Shown in pieces: positions 1 to 8,476 of a stretch of DNA of 64,000 nt. This stretch comes from Azospirillum lipoferum 4B. GTDB taxonomy: Bacteria > Pseudomonadota > Alphaproteobacteria > Azospirillales > Azospirillaceae. A model generated the notes under the pieces. That model was given only the letters and a program-made list of their open reading frames with translations. It ran no database searches and was not told where the DNA came from. Position numbers and translations under genes: made by a program. The stretch is taken from contig NC_016586.1 in assembly GCF_000283655.1 (NCBI RefSeq), forward strand, positions 325,001-389,000, read 5' to 3'. The stretch's first letter is position 1, and every line of letters starts with the position of its first letter.

Positions 1-1026
1 CACGGGCGGATCGGGCGACCATACCGCGATCTCGATGGCGCCGCGTTCGGTGAACTTGATGGCGTTGGACACCAGGTTGAACAGCACCTGCCGCAGCCGT
101 GTCGGGTCGCCGCGGATGTGGCGCGGCGTGTCGTCGGCGATGGAGGCGGACAGGGCCAGCCCCTTCGCCGCCGCGCGCACCAGGAACAGCTGCACCACGT
201 CGTCGACCAGCCGGGGCAGGGAGAAGTCGATCTCCTCCAGCATCAGCTGTCCGGCCTCGATCTTGGAGAAGTCGAGCACGTCGTTCAGGATGGTCATCAG
301 CGTGTCCGCCGAAGACCGCAGGGTCCGCACGAAGGATTTCTGCTGGTCCGACAGGCCGGTTCCCATCAGAAGGTCGCCCATGCCGATCACCGCGGTCATC
401 GGCGTGCGCAGTTCGTGGCTCATCATCGCCAGGAAGCGCGACTTGGCGCGGCTGGCATTTTCCGCCGCCATCTGGGCGGCTTCCGCCTCCTCCCGCGCGC
501 CGTCCAGCTTCTCGGCCAGGGCGAAGGTCTCCGCCGCCAGCTGGGTCAGCTGCTCCTCGGCGGCGCGCAGCTCCTGTTCCGACCGGCGGCTGCGGGTGAC
601 GTCGACGCAGGACGCGGTGATCCAGCGCGGCCGGCCGCCGGACCCTTCCCCTTTCCCTTCCCCGTCCTTCGGCTCCGGCACCGGGCGCAGGGTCAGTGCA
701 TTCCAGAAGGCGCTGCCGTCCTTGCGGTAGTTCAGGACCTCCACCGACAGCGGGCGCGCCTCCGCCATGGCGGAGCGGATCGTCGCGGCGGTCTCCGGAT
801 CGGTGTCCGGCCCCTGCAGGAACGAGGCGTCCCGGCCGATCGCCTCTTCCGCCCGGTAGCCGACGATCTCCAGGAAGGCGCGGTTGCAATAGACGATCGG
901 CTGGCCTGGGCGCGTCGCGTCGTGCACCACGATCCCGGCGCCGCTGGCCTCGACCACGGCGGCGAGCATCGCCGCATCGGGCGAGGCGCCGAAGGGCGGG
1001 GTGGGGACGGCGGGCGGTGCGGTCAC
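1..1026 (-). CDS. PAS-domain sensor histidine kinase (5' part; C-terminus off the window)
   Basis: This is a membrane-free sensor kinase. A PAS domain (about residues 20-130) with LOV-like sequence is followed by a coiled linker, a HisKA dimerisation domain with the phospho-acceptor box SHELRTPM (His near residue 204), and the start of the ATPase domain (N-box LFNLVSNAIKFT). The window edge cuts it after the N-box, so the G boxes and any receiver domain are not visible. I chose the GTG start at 1024-1026 because GGAGAAGGA lies about 11 bases upstream. In the LOV-like motif the flavin-adduct cysteine is replaced: GRDASFLQG has Ala67 where photoactive LOV domains have Cys, so a blue-light adduct is not expected. 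It is transcribed divergently from a single-domain response regulator, which is a plausible but unproven partner. Confidence 0.88.
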   Translation of the reverse strand, partial: MTAPPAVPTPPFGASPDAAMLAAVVEASGAGIVVHDATRPGQPIVYCNRAFLEIVGYRAEEAIGRDASFLQGPDTDPETAATIRSAMAEARPLSVEVLNYRKDGSAFWNALTLRPVPEPKDGEGKGEGSGGRPRWITASCVDVTRSRRSEQELRAAEEQLTQLAAETFALAEKLDGAREEAEAAQMAAENASRAKSRFLAMMSHELRTPMTAVIGMGDLLMGTGLSDQQKSFVRTLRSSADTLMTILNDVLDFSKIEAGQLMLEEIDFSLPRLVDDVVQLFLVRAAAKGLALSASIADDTPRHIRGDPTRLRQVLFNLVSNAIKFTERGAIEIAVWSPDPPV

Positions 1027-1227
1027 GGGGTGGGCGGTCCTTCTCCGGGGGCGGGTTGCAAGGATAAGGTGTCGCGCAGCCGATTGCCATTCCTCACCGG
1101 CAGGATTTGCTTCGCCGGGGCCGTTTAACGCAATTTTGTTAACGACTGCGCAACGGTGCATTACAAAAACTGTGAGGAATGGTGGCCGGCCGAGCGCCGG
1201 AGGCAAACAGGCCAAGCGGAGAACGTC

Positions 1228-1662
1228 ATGGTGGTGGAGGCAGGCAGCGGCACGCGTCGGATCCGGACGATCCACGATCTGGGGGTGCTGCTGGTTGAGG
1301 ACGACGATTTTACCCGAAAGCTGATCTCGCGCCTGCTGCACGACATCAAGGTGCGTGCGGTGTTCGAGGCGGCGGACGGCATCCAGGCGCTCGACATCCT
1401 GCGCAAGAACGGCGGGGACGTTGATGCGGTGATCTGCGACCTGGAGATGCCGCGCATGGGCGGGCTGGATCTTCTGCACGCGCTGCGCACGGCCACCGGC
1501 AACCCGCTTGCCGACCTGCCGGTCCTGGTCCTCACCGGCCATCGCGAGGCGGAGATGGTGAAGCGCGCCATCGCCTACGGCATCTCCGGCTATCTGGTGA
1601 AGCCGGTGTCGAAGGCCGACCTGACCAAGCGGCTGAGCTTTGCCATCCAGAAGAAGCAATAG
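1228..1662 (+). CDS. single-domain CheY-like response regulator
   Basis: This 144-residue protein is a stand-alone receiver domain. It has the acidic pair (VEDDD, residues 23-27), the phospho-acceptor Asp71 in CDLEMPRMGG, the Thr of VLTG near 103 and the conserved Lys125 in LVKPV. There is no output domain, so it should act by protein-protein contact or as a phosphorelay intermediate. The ATG at 1228 has AAGCGGAGAAC just upstream. An in-frame ATG at 1156 would add 24 residues without receiver similarity and is less likely. It is divergent from the PAS kinase to its left. Confidence 0.88.
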   Translation: MVVEAGSGTRRIRTIHDLGVLLVEDDDFTRKLISRLLHDIKVRAVFEAADGIQALDILRKNGGDVDAVICDLEMPRMGGLDLLHALRTATGNPLADLPVLVLTGHREAEMVKRAIAYGISGYLVKPVSKADLTKRLSFAIQKKQ

Positions 1663-1831
1663 GCCGTTCGTCGGGCCGGACCGATCCTTTGTGCGGGTCA
1701 CCCCGTGCTGGCGCTTTGGCCGCCCTTCCTGTAGAAGGAAGATCGATGCCGCCGTGACGCGAAAGGTCCATGGGTTCCTGCCATCCTTCGCCCGGTCCGC
1801 TCCGATCCCGTTTCCGGCATCGGGGAGAGCC

Positions 1832-2551
1832 GTGAGCAAAGACCGACCTCCCGGGTCGTCCCCCAGGTCGAACGACGCCCGTCCCCCCGGTGCGGACAGG
1901 GCTTGTGCGCGCGTTTCCGACCTGTTGGACGACTTCCTGGTCCGTGGTGACGAGGCTCCCTCCGGTCGCGCCTCCCACTCCTCTTCCGGCTCCGCCTCCG
2001 TCGACCGCATATCGCTGGGCGAGGTGATGGATGCGCTGGGCGACCGCGCCTTCGGCGCGCTGCTGCTGATCCTGTCCATCCCCAATGTCCTGCCGGTGCC
2101 CGGCCTGTCGACCGCCACCGGCGTGCCGATGATCCTGATCGGCGCCCAGATGGCAGTGGGCCGGCACGGCCCCTGGCTGCCGCGCCGCATGCTGGCGGCC
2201 ACCTTCGACCGCAAGGCCTTCCTGGGCGTGATCCGCCGGGCCAAACCCTGGGCCGACCGGCTGGAGCGGCGCCTGCGCCCCCGCCTGCCGGTGCTGGCCG
2301 GCCCCACCGCCGAGCGCTTCCTGGGGCTGGCGGTGATGGTGCTGGCCGGCATCCTGTCCCTTCCCATCGTCTTCGGAAACCAGCCCCCCGCCTTCGCCAT
2401 CGCGCTGATCGCGCTGGGGCTGATGGAATCCGACGGTGCTTTCGTGTCGGCCGGCCTCATCGCCGGCCTTCTGTCCATCGCCATCATCGTCGCCGTCCTG
2501 CTCGGTCTCGGGCAGGCGGCGGTCGCCGTGGCGCAACAATTGATCGGTTGA
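1832..2551 (+). CDS. ExoD family membrane protein
   Basis: A 239-residue protein of the ExoD family, named after a Sinorhizobium protein linked to exopolysaccharide production and alkali tolerance; the biochemical role is unknown. The N-terminal 60 residues are Ser/Pro/Arg-rich and probably disordered. The conserved part begins near RISLGEVMDALGDRAFGALL and includes the family segment of short hydrophobic helices around FGALLLILSIPNVLPVPG. Three or more further membrane segments follow, with the last at GLIAGLLSIAIIVAVLLGL. I chose the GTG at 1832 because CGGGGAGAGCC precedes it directly and the coding character starts there. It ends 25 bases before the next gene, so the two may be co-transcribed. 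Confidence 0.82.
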   Translation: MSKDRPPGSSPRSNDARPPGADRACARVSDLLDDFLVRGDEAPSGRASHSSSGSASVDRISLGEVMDALGDRAFGALLLILSIPNVLPVPGLSTATGVPMILIGAQMAVGRHGPWLPRRMLAATFDRKAFLGVIRRAKPWADRLERRLRPRLPVLAGPTAERFLGLAVMVLAGILSLPIVFGNQPPAFAIALIALGLMESDGAFVSAGLIAGLLSIAIIVAVLLGLGQAAVAVAQQLIG

Positions 2552-2576
2552 GGGAGCGCCCTTTGGGCATACCGCC

Positions 2577-3881
2577 ATGATTTGGGAATTGTTGGTCATC
2601 GTCCTGCTGATCCTCATCAACGCCTTCTTCGCGATGTCGGAGATGGCGCTGGTGTCGGCGCGCCGCGGCCGGCTTCAGCAGATGGCCGAGGAAAAAGGCG
2701 GCGCCGGCGCCCGCGCGGCGCTGGATCTGTCGGAGGATCCGAGCCGCTTCCTGTCGACCGTGCAGGTCGGCATCAGCCTGACCGGCATCATCGCCGGTGC
2801 CTATGGCGGCTCCACCCTGGCGGAGCGGCTGGGCGGCGTCCTCGACGAGCAGGTCGAATGGATCGCCCCCTACGGCCACACCGTCGCCTTCGCGCTGGTG
2901 GTCGCCGCCATCACCTATTTCTCGCTGATCATCGGCGAACTGGTGCCCAAGCGCGTGGCGCTGATCTCGGCGGAGCGGATCGCCGCCCTGGTGGCCGCGC
3001 CGATGCGGACGATCGCGCGCCTGTCCGCCCCGGTGGTCTGGCTGCTGGGCGTGTCGAGCGACGCGGTGCTGAAGCTTCTGCGCCTGCCGACCTCGCGCGA
3101 GCAGACGGTGACGGAGGAGGAGGTCAAGACCCTGATCGCCGAAGGCACCCAGAGCGGCGTCTTCGAGCCGGCCGAACGCCAGATGATCGAGGGCGTGATG
3201 CACCTGTCCGACCGGACGGTGCGGTCGATCATGACCCCGCGCCCCGACCTGATCTGGCTGGACATCGACGACACGCCGGAAACGGTCGGCCGTGAGATCT
3301 GCGATAGCGGCTATTCCCGCTTCCCGGTCTGCCGCGGCGACGTGGACGAGTTGCAGGGCGTGGTGGCCGCCAAGGCCCTGCTCGACCAGTCGCTGAACGG
3401 CATCGCCTTCGACCTCAAGGCGGCGATGGTCCAGCCGCTGGTGGTCCATGACGGCACGCCGGTCTTCCGCCTTCTCGACCTGTTCAAGCAGGCCAGCGTC
3501 CATATGGCGATCGTGGTGGACGAATATGGCAGCGTCGAGGGTCTGGTCACCATGACCGACATCCTGGAGGCCATCGCCGGCGAACTGCCCGACAGCACCC
3601 ACGAGGGCGAGGCCGCCGCCATCCAGCGCGAGGACGGCAGCTGGCTGGTCGACGGCATGACCCCGGTGGAGGAGGTCGAGGCGCTGGTCGGCGTCAAGAA
3701 CATGAAGGGGGAGGGCGATTTCCACACCATCGCCGGTTTCCTCCTCGATCATTTCGGCCACATTCCGACCGCGGCGGAGCATCTGTTCTGGAACGGCATC
3801 CGTTTCGAGGTCGTCGACATGGATGGCCGCCGCATCGACAAGGTGCTGATCCAGCTGAACCCGGAGATTTCAGAGGGGTGA
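2577..3881 (+). CDS. CNNM/CorC-type membrane protein with CBS pair (hemolysin family)
   Basis: This 434-residue protein has the standard layout of the HlyC/CorC (UPF0053/CNNM) family. An N-terminal DUF21 transmembrane domain (about 1-200, beginning with a strong membrane segment) contains the family motif SMSLTG-like GISLTGIIAG. Two CBS domains follow (about 215-340, the first opening at DRTVRSIMTPR, the second at VVDEYGSVEGLVTMTDILE), then a CorC_HlyC C-terminal domain (about 355-430). Relatives act in magnesium or cobalt efflux and ion tolerance; the substrate here is not determined by sequence. Despite the family name there is no sign of haemolytic activity. The start is preceded by GGGAGCG at a long distance of about 18 bases, so translation may be partly coupled to the ExoD gene. 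Confidence 0.9.
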   Translation: MIWELLVIVLLILINAFFAMSEMALVSARRGRLQQMAEEKGGAGARAALDLSEDPSRFLSTVQVGISLTGIIAGAYGGSTLAERLGGVLDEQVEWIAPYGHTVAFALVVAAITYFSLIIGELVPKRVALISAERIAALVAAPMRTIARLSAPVVWLLGVSSDAVLKLLRLPTSREQTVTEEEVKTLIAEGTQSGVFEPAERQMIEGVMHLSDRTVRSIMTPRPDLIWLDIDDTPETVGREICDSGYSRFPVCRGDVDELQGVVAAKALLDQSLNGIAFDLKAAMVQPLVVHDGTPVFRLLDLFKQASVHMAIVVDEYGSVEGLVTMTDILEAIAGELPDSTHEGEAAAIQREDGSWLVDGMTPVEEVEALVGVKNMKGEGDFHTIAGFLLDHFGHIPTAAEHLFWNGIRFEVVDMDGRRIDKVLIQLNPEISEG

Positions 3882-3903
3882 GGTGGGGCCCTGTAATGCT
3901 ATT

Positions 3904-4022
3904 GCCCCCTCCCCATCCCTCCCCCGCTTCGCGGGAGAGGGGGTAGGACGCTTGGTGAAGTTTCGCAAAGGAGCGGCGGCAGTCCCCTCTCCCTCGAAGA
4001 GGGGGAGGGTTAGGGAGGGGGC
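3904..4022. repeat. 119-bp nested palindromic intergenic repeat, copy 1
   Basis: The element is bounded by GCCCCCTCCC and its exact complement GGGAGGGGGC. Each half contains a smaller hairpin of its own (CTCCCCCGC...GCGGGAG and CCCTCTCCC...GAGGGGGAGG). A closely related copy lies at 23698-23820, sharing the ends, the central GGACGCTT and the segment GCGGCGGCAGTCCCCTCTCC. It fills the space between the CorC gene and a convergent small gene, where it could also fold as a bidirectional terminator. Confidence 0.85.
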
Positions 4023-4056
4023 GATAAGCCTTGAAAGGGCAAAGGCCCAAACCCCC

Positions 4057-4314
4057 TCAATGCACCACCATCCCCCCGCCGCAGACCCGCACTCCCTCGT
4101 CCCCGTTCGTCATCCGCACCGCCTGCACCAGATCGCGGACCTCTTCGGTCAGGTCGTCCGCGCTCCAGCCATGCCCGTCGGCGCCGGCCACCACCAGCAG
4201 ACGGAGCGTGGTCCGCAGCAGGTCGCCGGCCTCCCAGCCGTTTGAACGTTCCGCCTCGCGCGCCATGTGCAGCAGGCCGGTGGCGCAGCTCAGGACCTCG
4301 GGGTCGACCTTCAT
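4057..4314 (-). CDS. small hypothetical cytosolic protein (85 aa)
   Basis: I do not recognise this family. The product has 85 residues, is soluble and mostly helical, starts MKVDPEVLSCATGLLHMARE and ends in a Gly/Val-rich tail (CGGGMVVH). Support for it being real comes from an excellent ribosome binding site (AAGGAGGAGCGCCCG directly before the ATG at 4312-4314) and normal codon use. It reads leftwards towards the palindromic repeat. It may be co-transcribed with the DUF1636 gene upstream (128-base gap), but an AT-rich stretch at about 4350-4375 could instead supply its own promoter. Confidence 0.7.
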   Translation of the reverse strand: MKVDPEVLSCATGLLHMAREAERSNGWEAGDLLRTTLRLLVVAGADGHGWSADDLTEEVRDLVQAVRMTNGDEGVRVCGGGMVVH

Positions 4315-4442
4315 CGGGCGCTCCTCCTTGCTCGCGGGGGGAGATCGGTTTGTATGACTAACAATAATTGGGGCGCGGCCTTTGTCTGTCAAACACGTCC
4401 TTCGGAAGTAGTGGAAAGCACCTAAGTGCCGTCCGCTCGCCG

Positions 4443-4817
4443 TCACTCCTCCAGCGGCGGCAGGCGGGAAACGAAACGACCTTTGATCCCCTGGGGCCAT
4501 TGCTTGAACGGAACGATTCCGTCCGTGGTCGCCGCATAGGCGCGCAGATAGGCGGTCAGCGTTTCCGCCGTCGCCTCGTCCGGCGCGAAGTCGCCCAGCA
4601 CATAGCTCATCCGCCGGGCCGAGCGCACCGCGACGGCGCAAGGGCGCTTGCAGCTCATCAGGCAGCGCATCGGCCGCAGCCGCACCTGCGCCGCCAGATC
4701 GGGGGCGTCGGCCAGCATCCGCTCCATCAGCGCCACCAGCTCCGCCCCCGGACGGACGGCCTCCGGCGGGTCTTCCGGACGGCGGCAGGTTTCGCAGACG
4801 ACAAGCTCGACGGTCAT
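4443..4817 (-). CDS. DUF1636 family metal-binding-type protein
   Basis: A 124-residue protein starting MTVELVVCETCRRPEDPP, with a CxxC pair near the N-terminus and a second cysteine group (MRCLMSCKRPCAVAV, about residues 60-75). Together these four or five cysteines resemble the thin, ferredoxin-like metal site of DUF1636 proteins, which are often encoded near cobalamin or metallochaperone genes. No such genes are next to it here. The ATG at 4815-4817 begins the conserved part; an upstream in-frame extension to 4958 is not supported. It is divergent from the permease-kinase gene. Confidence 0.78.
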   Translation of the reverse strand: MTVELVVCETCRRPEDPPEAVRPGAELVALMERMLADAPDLAAQVRLRPMRCLMSCKRPCAVAVRSARRMSYVLGDFAPDEATAETLTAYLRAYAATTDGIVPFKQWPQGIKGRFVSRLPPLEE

Positions 4818-4951
4818 GATTCCGCTTTCGAAACAATGGCAGGGCATTGGGAGGGGGGATCGCGCACCCGCAGAGCTAGATTCCAACCTCCGCCCCGTCA
4901 ATGTCCGGGCGCTCCGCTGATGCCCCGTTCGCGGGCAGGAGAGGGAGACGC

Positions 4952-7900
4952 TTGCCAACCACCGCCAAACTCTCGACGATGCGGTCGGGCGGACTTCAGG
5001 GACGGAAACGGCGGACGGGCATGAGCGCGAGGCAACGGATTGTCCGTGAACGCCGGCAGTACAACCAGCTCGCCGCCGATCAGACCATGGAGGACTATGC
5101 GCTCCGCTACACGGCGGAGCGGGCGCGGCGCTGGACCGCCTGGCGCGTCGCCAACACCGCGCTCGGCGCCATCTCCTTCCTGGCCTGCGAGGCGATCGGC
5201 GCGGCGGTGACGCTGACCTACGGCTTCGAGAACGCCATGGCCGCCATCCTGGCGGTGGCGGTGCTCAGCATCCTGGTCGGGCTGCCCATCACCTACCATG
5301 CCGCCAAGGCCGGGGTGGACATCGACCTGCTGGCCCGCGGTGCCGGCTTCGGCTATCTCGGCTCCACCATCACCTCGCTGGTCTACGCCTCCTTCACCTT
5401 CATCCTGTTCTCCATCGAGGCCAGCATCATGTCGGCCGGGCTGACCATGGTGCTGGGCATTCCGGCCTCGCTCGCCCATGTCATCAGTTCGCTGGCGGTG
5501 ATCCCCATCGCCATCTACGGCATCCGCTTCATCAGCCGCATGCAATGGGCGACGCAGCCGGTGTGGATCCTGCTGCAATGCGTGCCGCTGGCCTATTTCT
5601 TCCTGCTCGACCGCGAAACCCTGGCGCAATGGACCTCGCTGCCGGGTGTCTATGCGCCCGACGGCGGGCTGTCGCTGCTGCCCTTCGGCATGGCGGCGTC
5701 GGTGCTGCTGTCGCTGTTGCCGCAGATCGGCGAGCAGGTGGACTATCTGCGCTTCCTGCCCTCCCAGGCCCGCATCGGCAAATTGCGCTGGTGGGCGGCG
5801 ATGCTGGCCGGCGGGCCGGGCTGGGTGCTGATCGGCAGCCTGAAGCTGGCGGCGGGCTCGCTGCTGGCCTTCCTGGCGCTGAAGCACGGCATGCCGGCGG
5901 CGGACGCGGTGCAGCCCAACAGCATGTATCACATGGCCTTCCTCGACGTGTTCGGCTCGCCCGCCGTGGCGCTGGCGCTGACCGGCATCTTCGTCGTGGT
6001 CTGCCAGATGAAGATCAACGTCACCAACGCCTATGCCGGCTCCATCGCCTGGTCGAACTTCTTCTCCCGCCTGACCCGCAGCCACCCCGGCCGCGTCGTC
6101 TGGCTGGTGTTCAACGTGCTGCTGGCGCTGCTGCTGATGGAGATCGGCATCCTCGGCGTGATCGAGAGTATCCTCGGCCTCTACGCCAACGTCGCGGTGG
6201 GCTGGCTGGGGGCGGTCGCCGCCGATCTCGCCATCAACAAGCCTCTCCGGTTCAGCCCGCCGGGGATCGAGTTCAAGCGCGCCCATCTCTACGACATCAA
6301 CCCGGTCGGCACCGGGGCGATGGGCCTGTCGGTGCTGTGCTCCACCACCGCCTTCTTCGGGCTGCTGGGGCCGGTTGCCCAGGCGCTGGCCCCCTTCATC
6401 GGGCTGGTGGTCGCCTTCGCCGCCGCGCCGCTGATCGCCTGGAAAACCAAGGGCCGCTACTACATCGCCCGCAAGTCGGACAAGCTGCCCGGCGATGCCG
6501 CGACCATCCGCTGTTCGATCTGCGAGAATCATTTCGAACGGCCGGACATGGCCTTCTGCCCGGCCTACGACGCGCCGATCTGCTCGCTCTGCTGCACGCT
6601 GGAGGCGCGCTGCCACGATTTGTGCAAGACCGACAGCCGCTTCGCCGACCAGATCGCCCACAGCCTGCAACGGGTCCTGCCCAAGCGCATGGCCGCCGGG
6701 GTCCACACCCGCACCGGCCATTTCATCGGGGTGATGACGCTGTTCTCGCTGGTGCTGGGCGGGGTGCTGATCGTCATCGATTTCCAGTATGCCAATGCCG
6801 ACGCGGCGGAGCGGGCGGCGATCCACACCGCGCTGTCCGCTGTCTTCGTCTGCCTGTTCATCCTGTCCGGCGTCGCCGCCTGGCTGCTGGTGCTGGCCCA
6901 TGAAAGCCGCCGCAAGGCGGAGGAGGAGACCGCCCGCCAGACCGCCATGCTGATGGACGAGATCGCCGCCCACGAACGCACCGACGCCGCCCTGCAGAAG
7001 GCCAAGGAGGTGGCGGAGGCCGCCAATGCCGCCAAGAGCCGCTACATCATCGGCGTCAGCCACGAAATCCGCGCACCGCTCAACGCCATCTCCGGCTATG
7101 CCCAGCTTCTGGAAAGCAACAGCACCCAGCGTCCGCAGGACGCCGTCCGCGTCATCCGCCGCAGTGCGGAGCATCTGTCGAACCTGATCGACGGTCTGCT
7201 GGACATCTCCAAGATCGAATCGGGCCTGCGCCGGCTCAGCCGCGACAAGGTGCAGCTGATCGACTTCCTCGACCAGTTGGCCGACATGTTCCGCATCCAG
7301 GCAACCGCCAAGGGGCTGGAGTTTCGCTACGCCTGCGTGCCGCACCTGCCGGCCTGGGTCCACACCGACAGCAAGATTCTGCGCCAGATCCTGATCAACC
7401 TGCTGTCGAATGCGGTGAAATACACCGAGAGCGGCCATGTCGCCCTCAGCGTGCGCTACCGCAGCCAGATCGCCGAATTCGAGATCGCCGACAGCGGCAT
7501 CGGCATTCGGGAGGAGGACCTCGACCGCGTGTTCGAGCCCTTCGAGCGCGGGCGGGGGGCAGCGGTGCGGGCGGTGGCCGGCACCGGCCTCGGCCTCACC
7601 ATCACGCGGGTGCTGACCCGGATCATGGGCGGCGACATCGCCGTGCGCAGCACCCTGGGGCAGGGCAGCGTCTTCACCGTCCGCCTGTTGCTGTCGGAGG
7701 CGATGCACCGGCCGGGCGAGCAGGCGGAGCGGCGCTCAATCACCGGCTATGCCGGGCCGCAGATCACCATCCTGTTGGCCGACGACGACCGCGACCATCT
7801 GGCGCTGATGACCGACATCCTGCGCCCTCTCGGCTTCGTGCTGTTCACCGCGTCGGACGCCGCGTCCTGCCTGGAGCTGGCGGCGCAGTGCAAGCCGGAC

Positions 7901-8476
7901 CTCGCCATGCTCGACATCTCCATGCCGGGGGAGAGCGGTTGGGACGTGGCGGAGGAACTGCGCCGGCAGTTCGGCGACCGCATCCGCATCGTCATGGTGT
8001 CCGCCAACGCCTACGAGGTGCAGGGTCCGGGCGATGGCCGCGCCCCGCACGACGCCTTCGTCGCCAAGCCCATCGAGATCCACGCCCTGCTGGATCGGGT
8101 CCAGGCGCTGACCGGGCTGGAATGGATCCATGCCGCGGAAAAGCCGCCGGAACCGCTTGCGCCTGTGCCGGTGGCGGTCAAGGCTCCCGCTGCGGTCCCG
8201 GTGGTCGCCGCGACCCCCGCCCGGCCGCCGGACTCGGCGCTGCGTCATCTCGACGACCTGCGCCAGCTGGGCCGGATCGGGTACATTCGCGGGATCGAGG
8301 CCAAGCTGCGCGAGATCGAGGCGGAGGACGCGGCCGCCGCGCCCTTCGTCGAACGGCTGCGGACACTGGTGCGCGCCTTCGACCTGAAGGGCTATATGCG
8401 TGCGGTGGAAGAGGCCGCGGAAGGCGACGGCAAGGGACCGAAGGGAGAGGCAGTGGACGGGGCCGTGACAGGATGA
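4952..8476 (+). CDS. NCS1-permease / histidine kinase / receiver fusion protein
   Basis: This giant sensor of about 1,170 residues has four parts in order. First comes a 12-helix transporter of the NCS1 type (nucleobase/allantoin/hydantoin permeases), about residues 40-505, starting near ALRYTAERARRW. Next is a cysteine-rich insert (about 515-550: CSICENHFERP, CPAYDAPICSLCC, CHDLCK) able to bind zinc, then two more membrane helices (about 590-650). A HisKA/HATPase kinase follows (phospho-acceptor box SHEIRAPLNAISGY near 700; later DSGIGI and GTGLGLTI), and finally a receiver domain with acceptor Asp in MLDISMPG near 987 and a short helical tail. The layout parallels CbrA, where an SLC5 transporter is fused to a kinase, so transport and sensing are probably coupled; the ligand is unknown. 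I used the TTG at 4952 because GGAGAGGGAGACGC precedes it. In-frame ATGs at 4979 and 5021 are alternatives. It overlaps its LuxR-type partner by 4 bases. Confidence 0.88.
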   Translation: MPTTAKLSTMRSGGLQGRKRRTGMSARQRIVRERRQYNQLAADQTMEDYALRYTAERARRWTAWRVANTALGAISFLACEAIGAAVTLTYGFENAMAAILAVAVLSILVGLPITYHAAKAGVDIDLLARGAGFGYLGSTITSLVYASFTFILFSIEASIMSAGLTMVLGIPASLAHVISSLAVIPIAIYGIRFISRMQWATQPVWILLQCVPLAYFFLLDRETLAQWTSLPGVYAPDGGLSLLPFGMAASVLLSLLPQIGEQVDYLRFLPSQARIGKLRWWAAMLAGGPGWVLIGSLKLAAGSLLAFLALKHGMPAADAVQPNSMYHMAFLDVFGSPAVALALTGIFVVVCQMKINVTNAYAGSIAWSNFFSRLTRSHPGRVVWLVFNVLLALLLMEIGILGVIESILGLYANVAVGWLGAVAADLAINKPLRFSPPGIEFKRAHLYDINPVGTGAMGLSVLCSTTAFFGLLGPVAQALAPFIGLVVAFAAAPLIAWKTKGRYYIARKSDKLPGDAATIRCSICENHFERPDMAFCPAYDAPICSLCCTLEARCHDLCKTDSRFADQIAHSLQRVLPKRMAAGVHTRTGHFIGVMTLFSLVLGGVLIVIDFQYANADAAERAAIHTALSAVFVCLFILSGVAAWLLVLAHESRRKAEEETARQTAMLMDEIAAHERTDAALQKAKEVAEAANAAKSRYIIGVSHEIRAPLNAISGYAQLLESNSTQRPQDAVRVIRRSAEHLSNLIDGLLDISKIESGLRRLSRDKVQLIDFLDQLADMFRIQATAKGLEFRYACVPHLPAWVHTDSKILRQILINLLSNAVKYTESGHVALSVRYRSQIAEFEIADSGIGIREEDLDRVFEPFERGRGAAVRAVAGTGLGLTITRVLTRIMGGDIAVRSTLGQGSVFTVRLLLSEAMHRPGEQAERRSITGYAGPQITILLADDDRDHLALMTDILRPLGFVLFTASDAASCLELAAQCKPDLAMLDISMPGESGWDVAEELRRQFGDRIRIVMVSANAYEVQGPGDGRAPHDAFVAKPIEIHALLDRVQALTGLEWIHAAEKPPEPLAPVPVAVKAPAAVPVVAATPARPPDSALRHLDDLRQLGRIGYIRGIEAKLREIEAEDAAAAPFVERLRTLVRAFDLKGYMRAVEEAAEGDGKGPKGEAVDGAVTG

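Noticed and set aside
2577-3881. Annotation of the CorC-type protein as a hemolysin
   Set aside because: The name is historical; the DUF21-CBS-CorC layout indicates an ion-related membrane protein.
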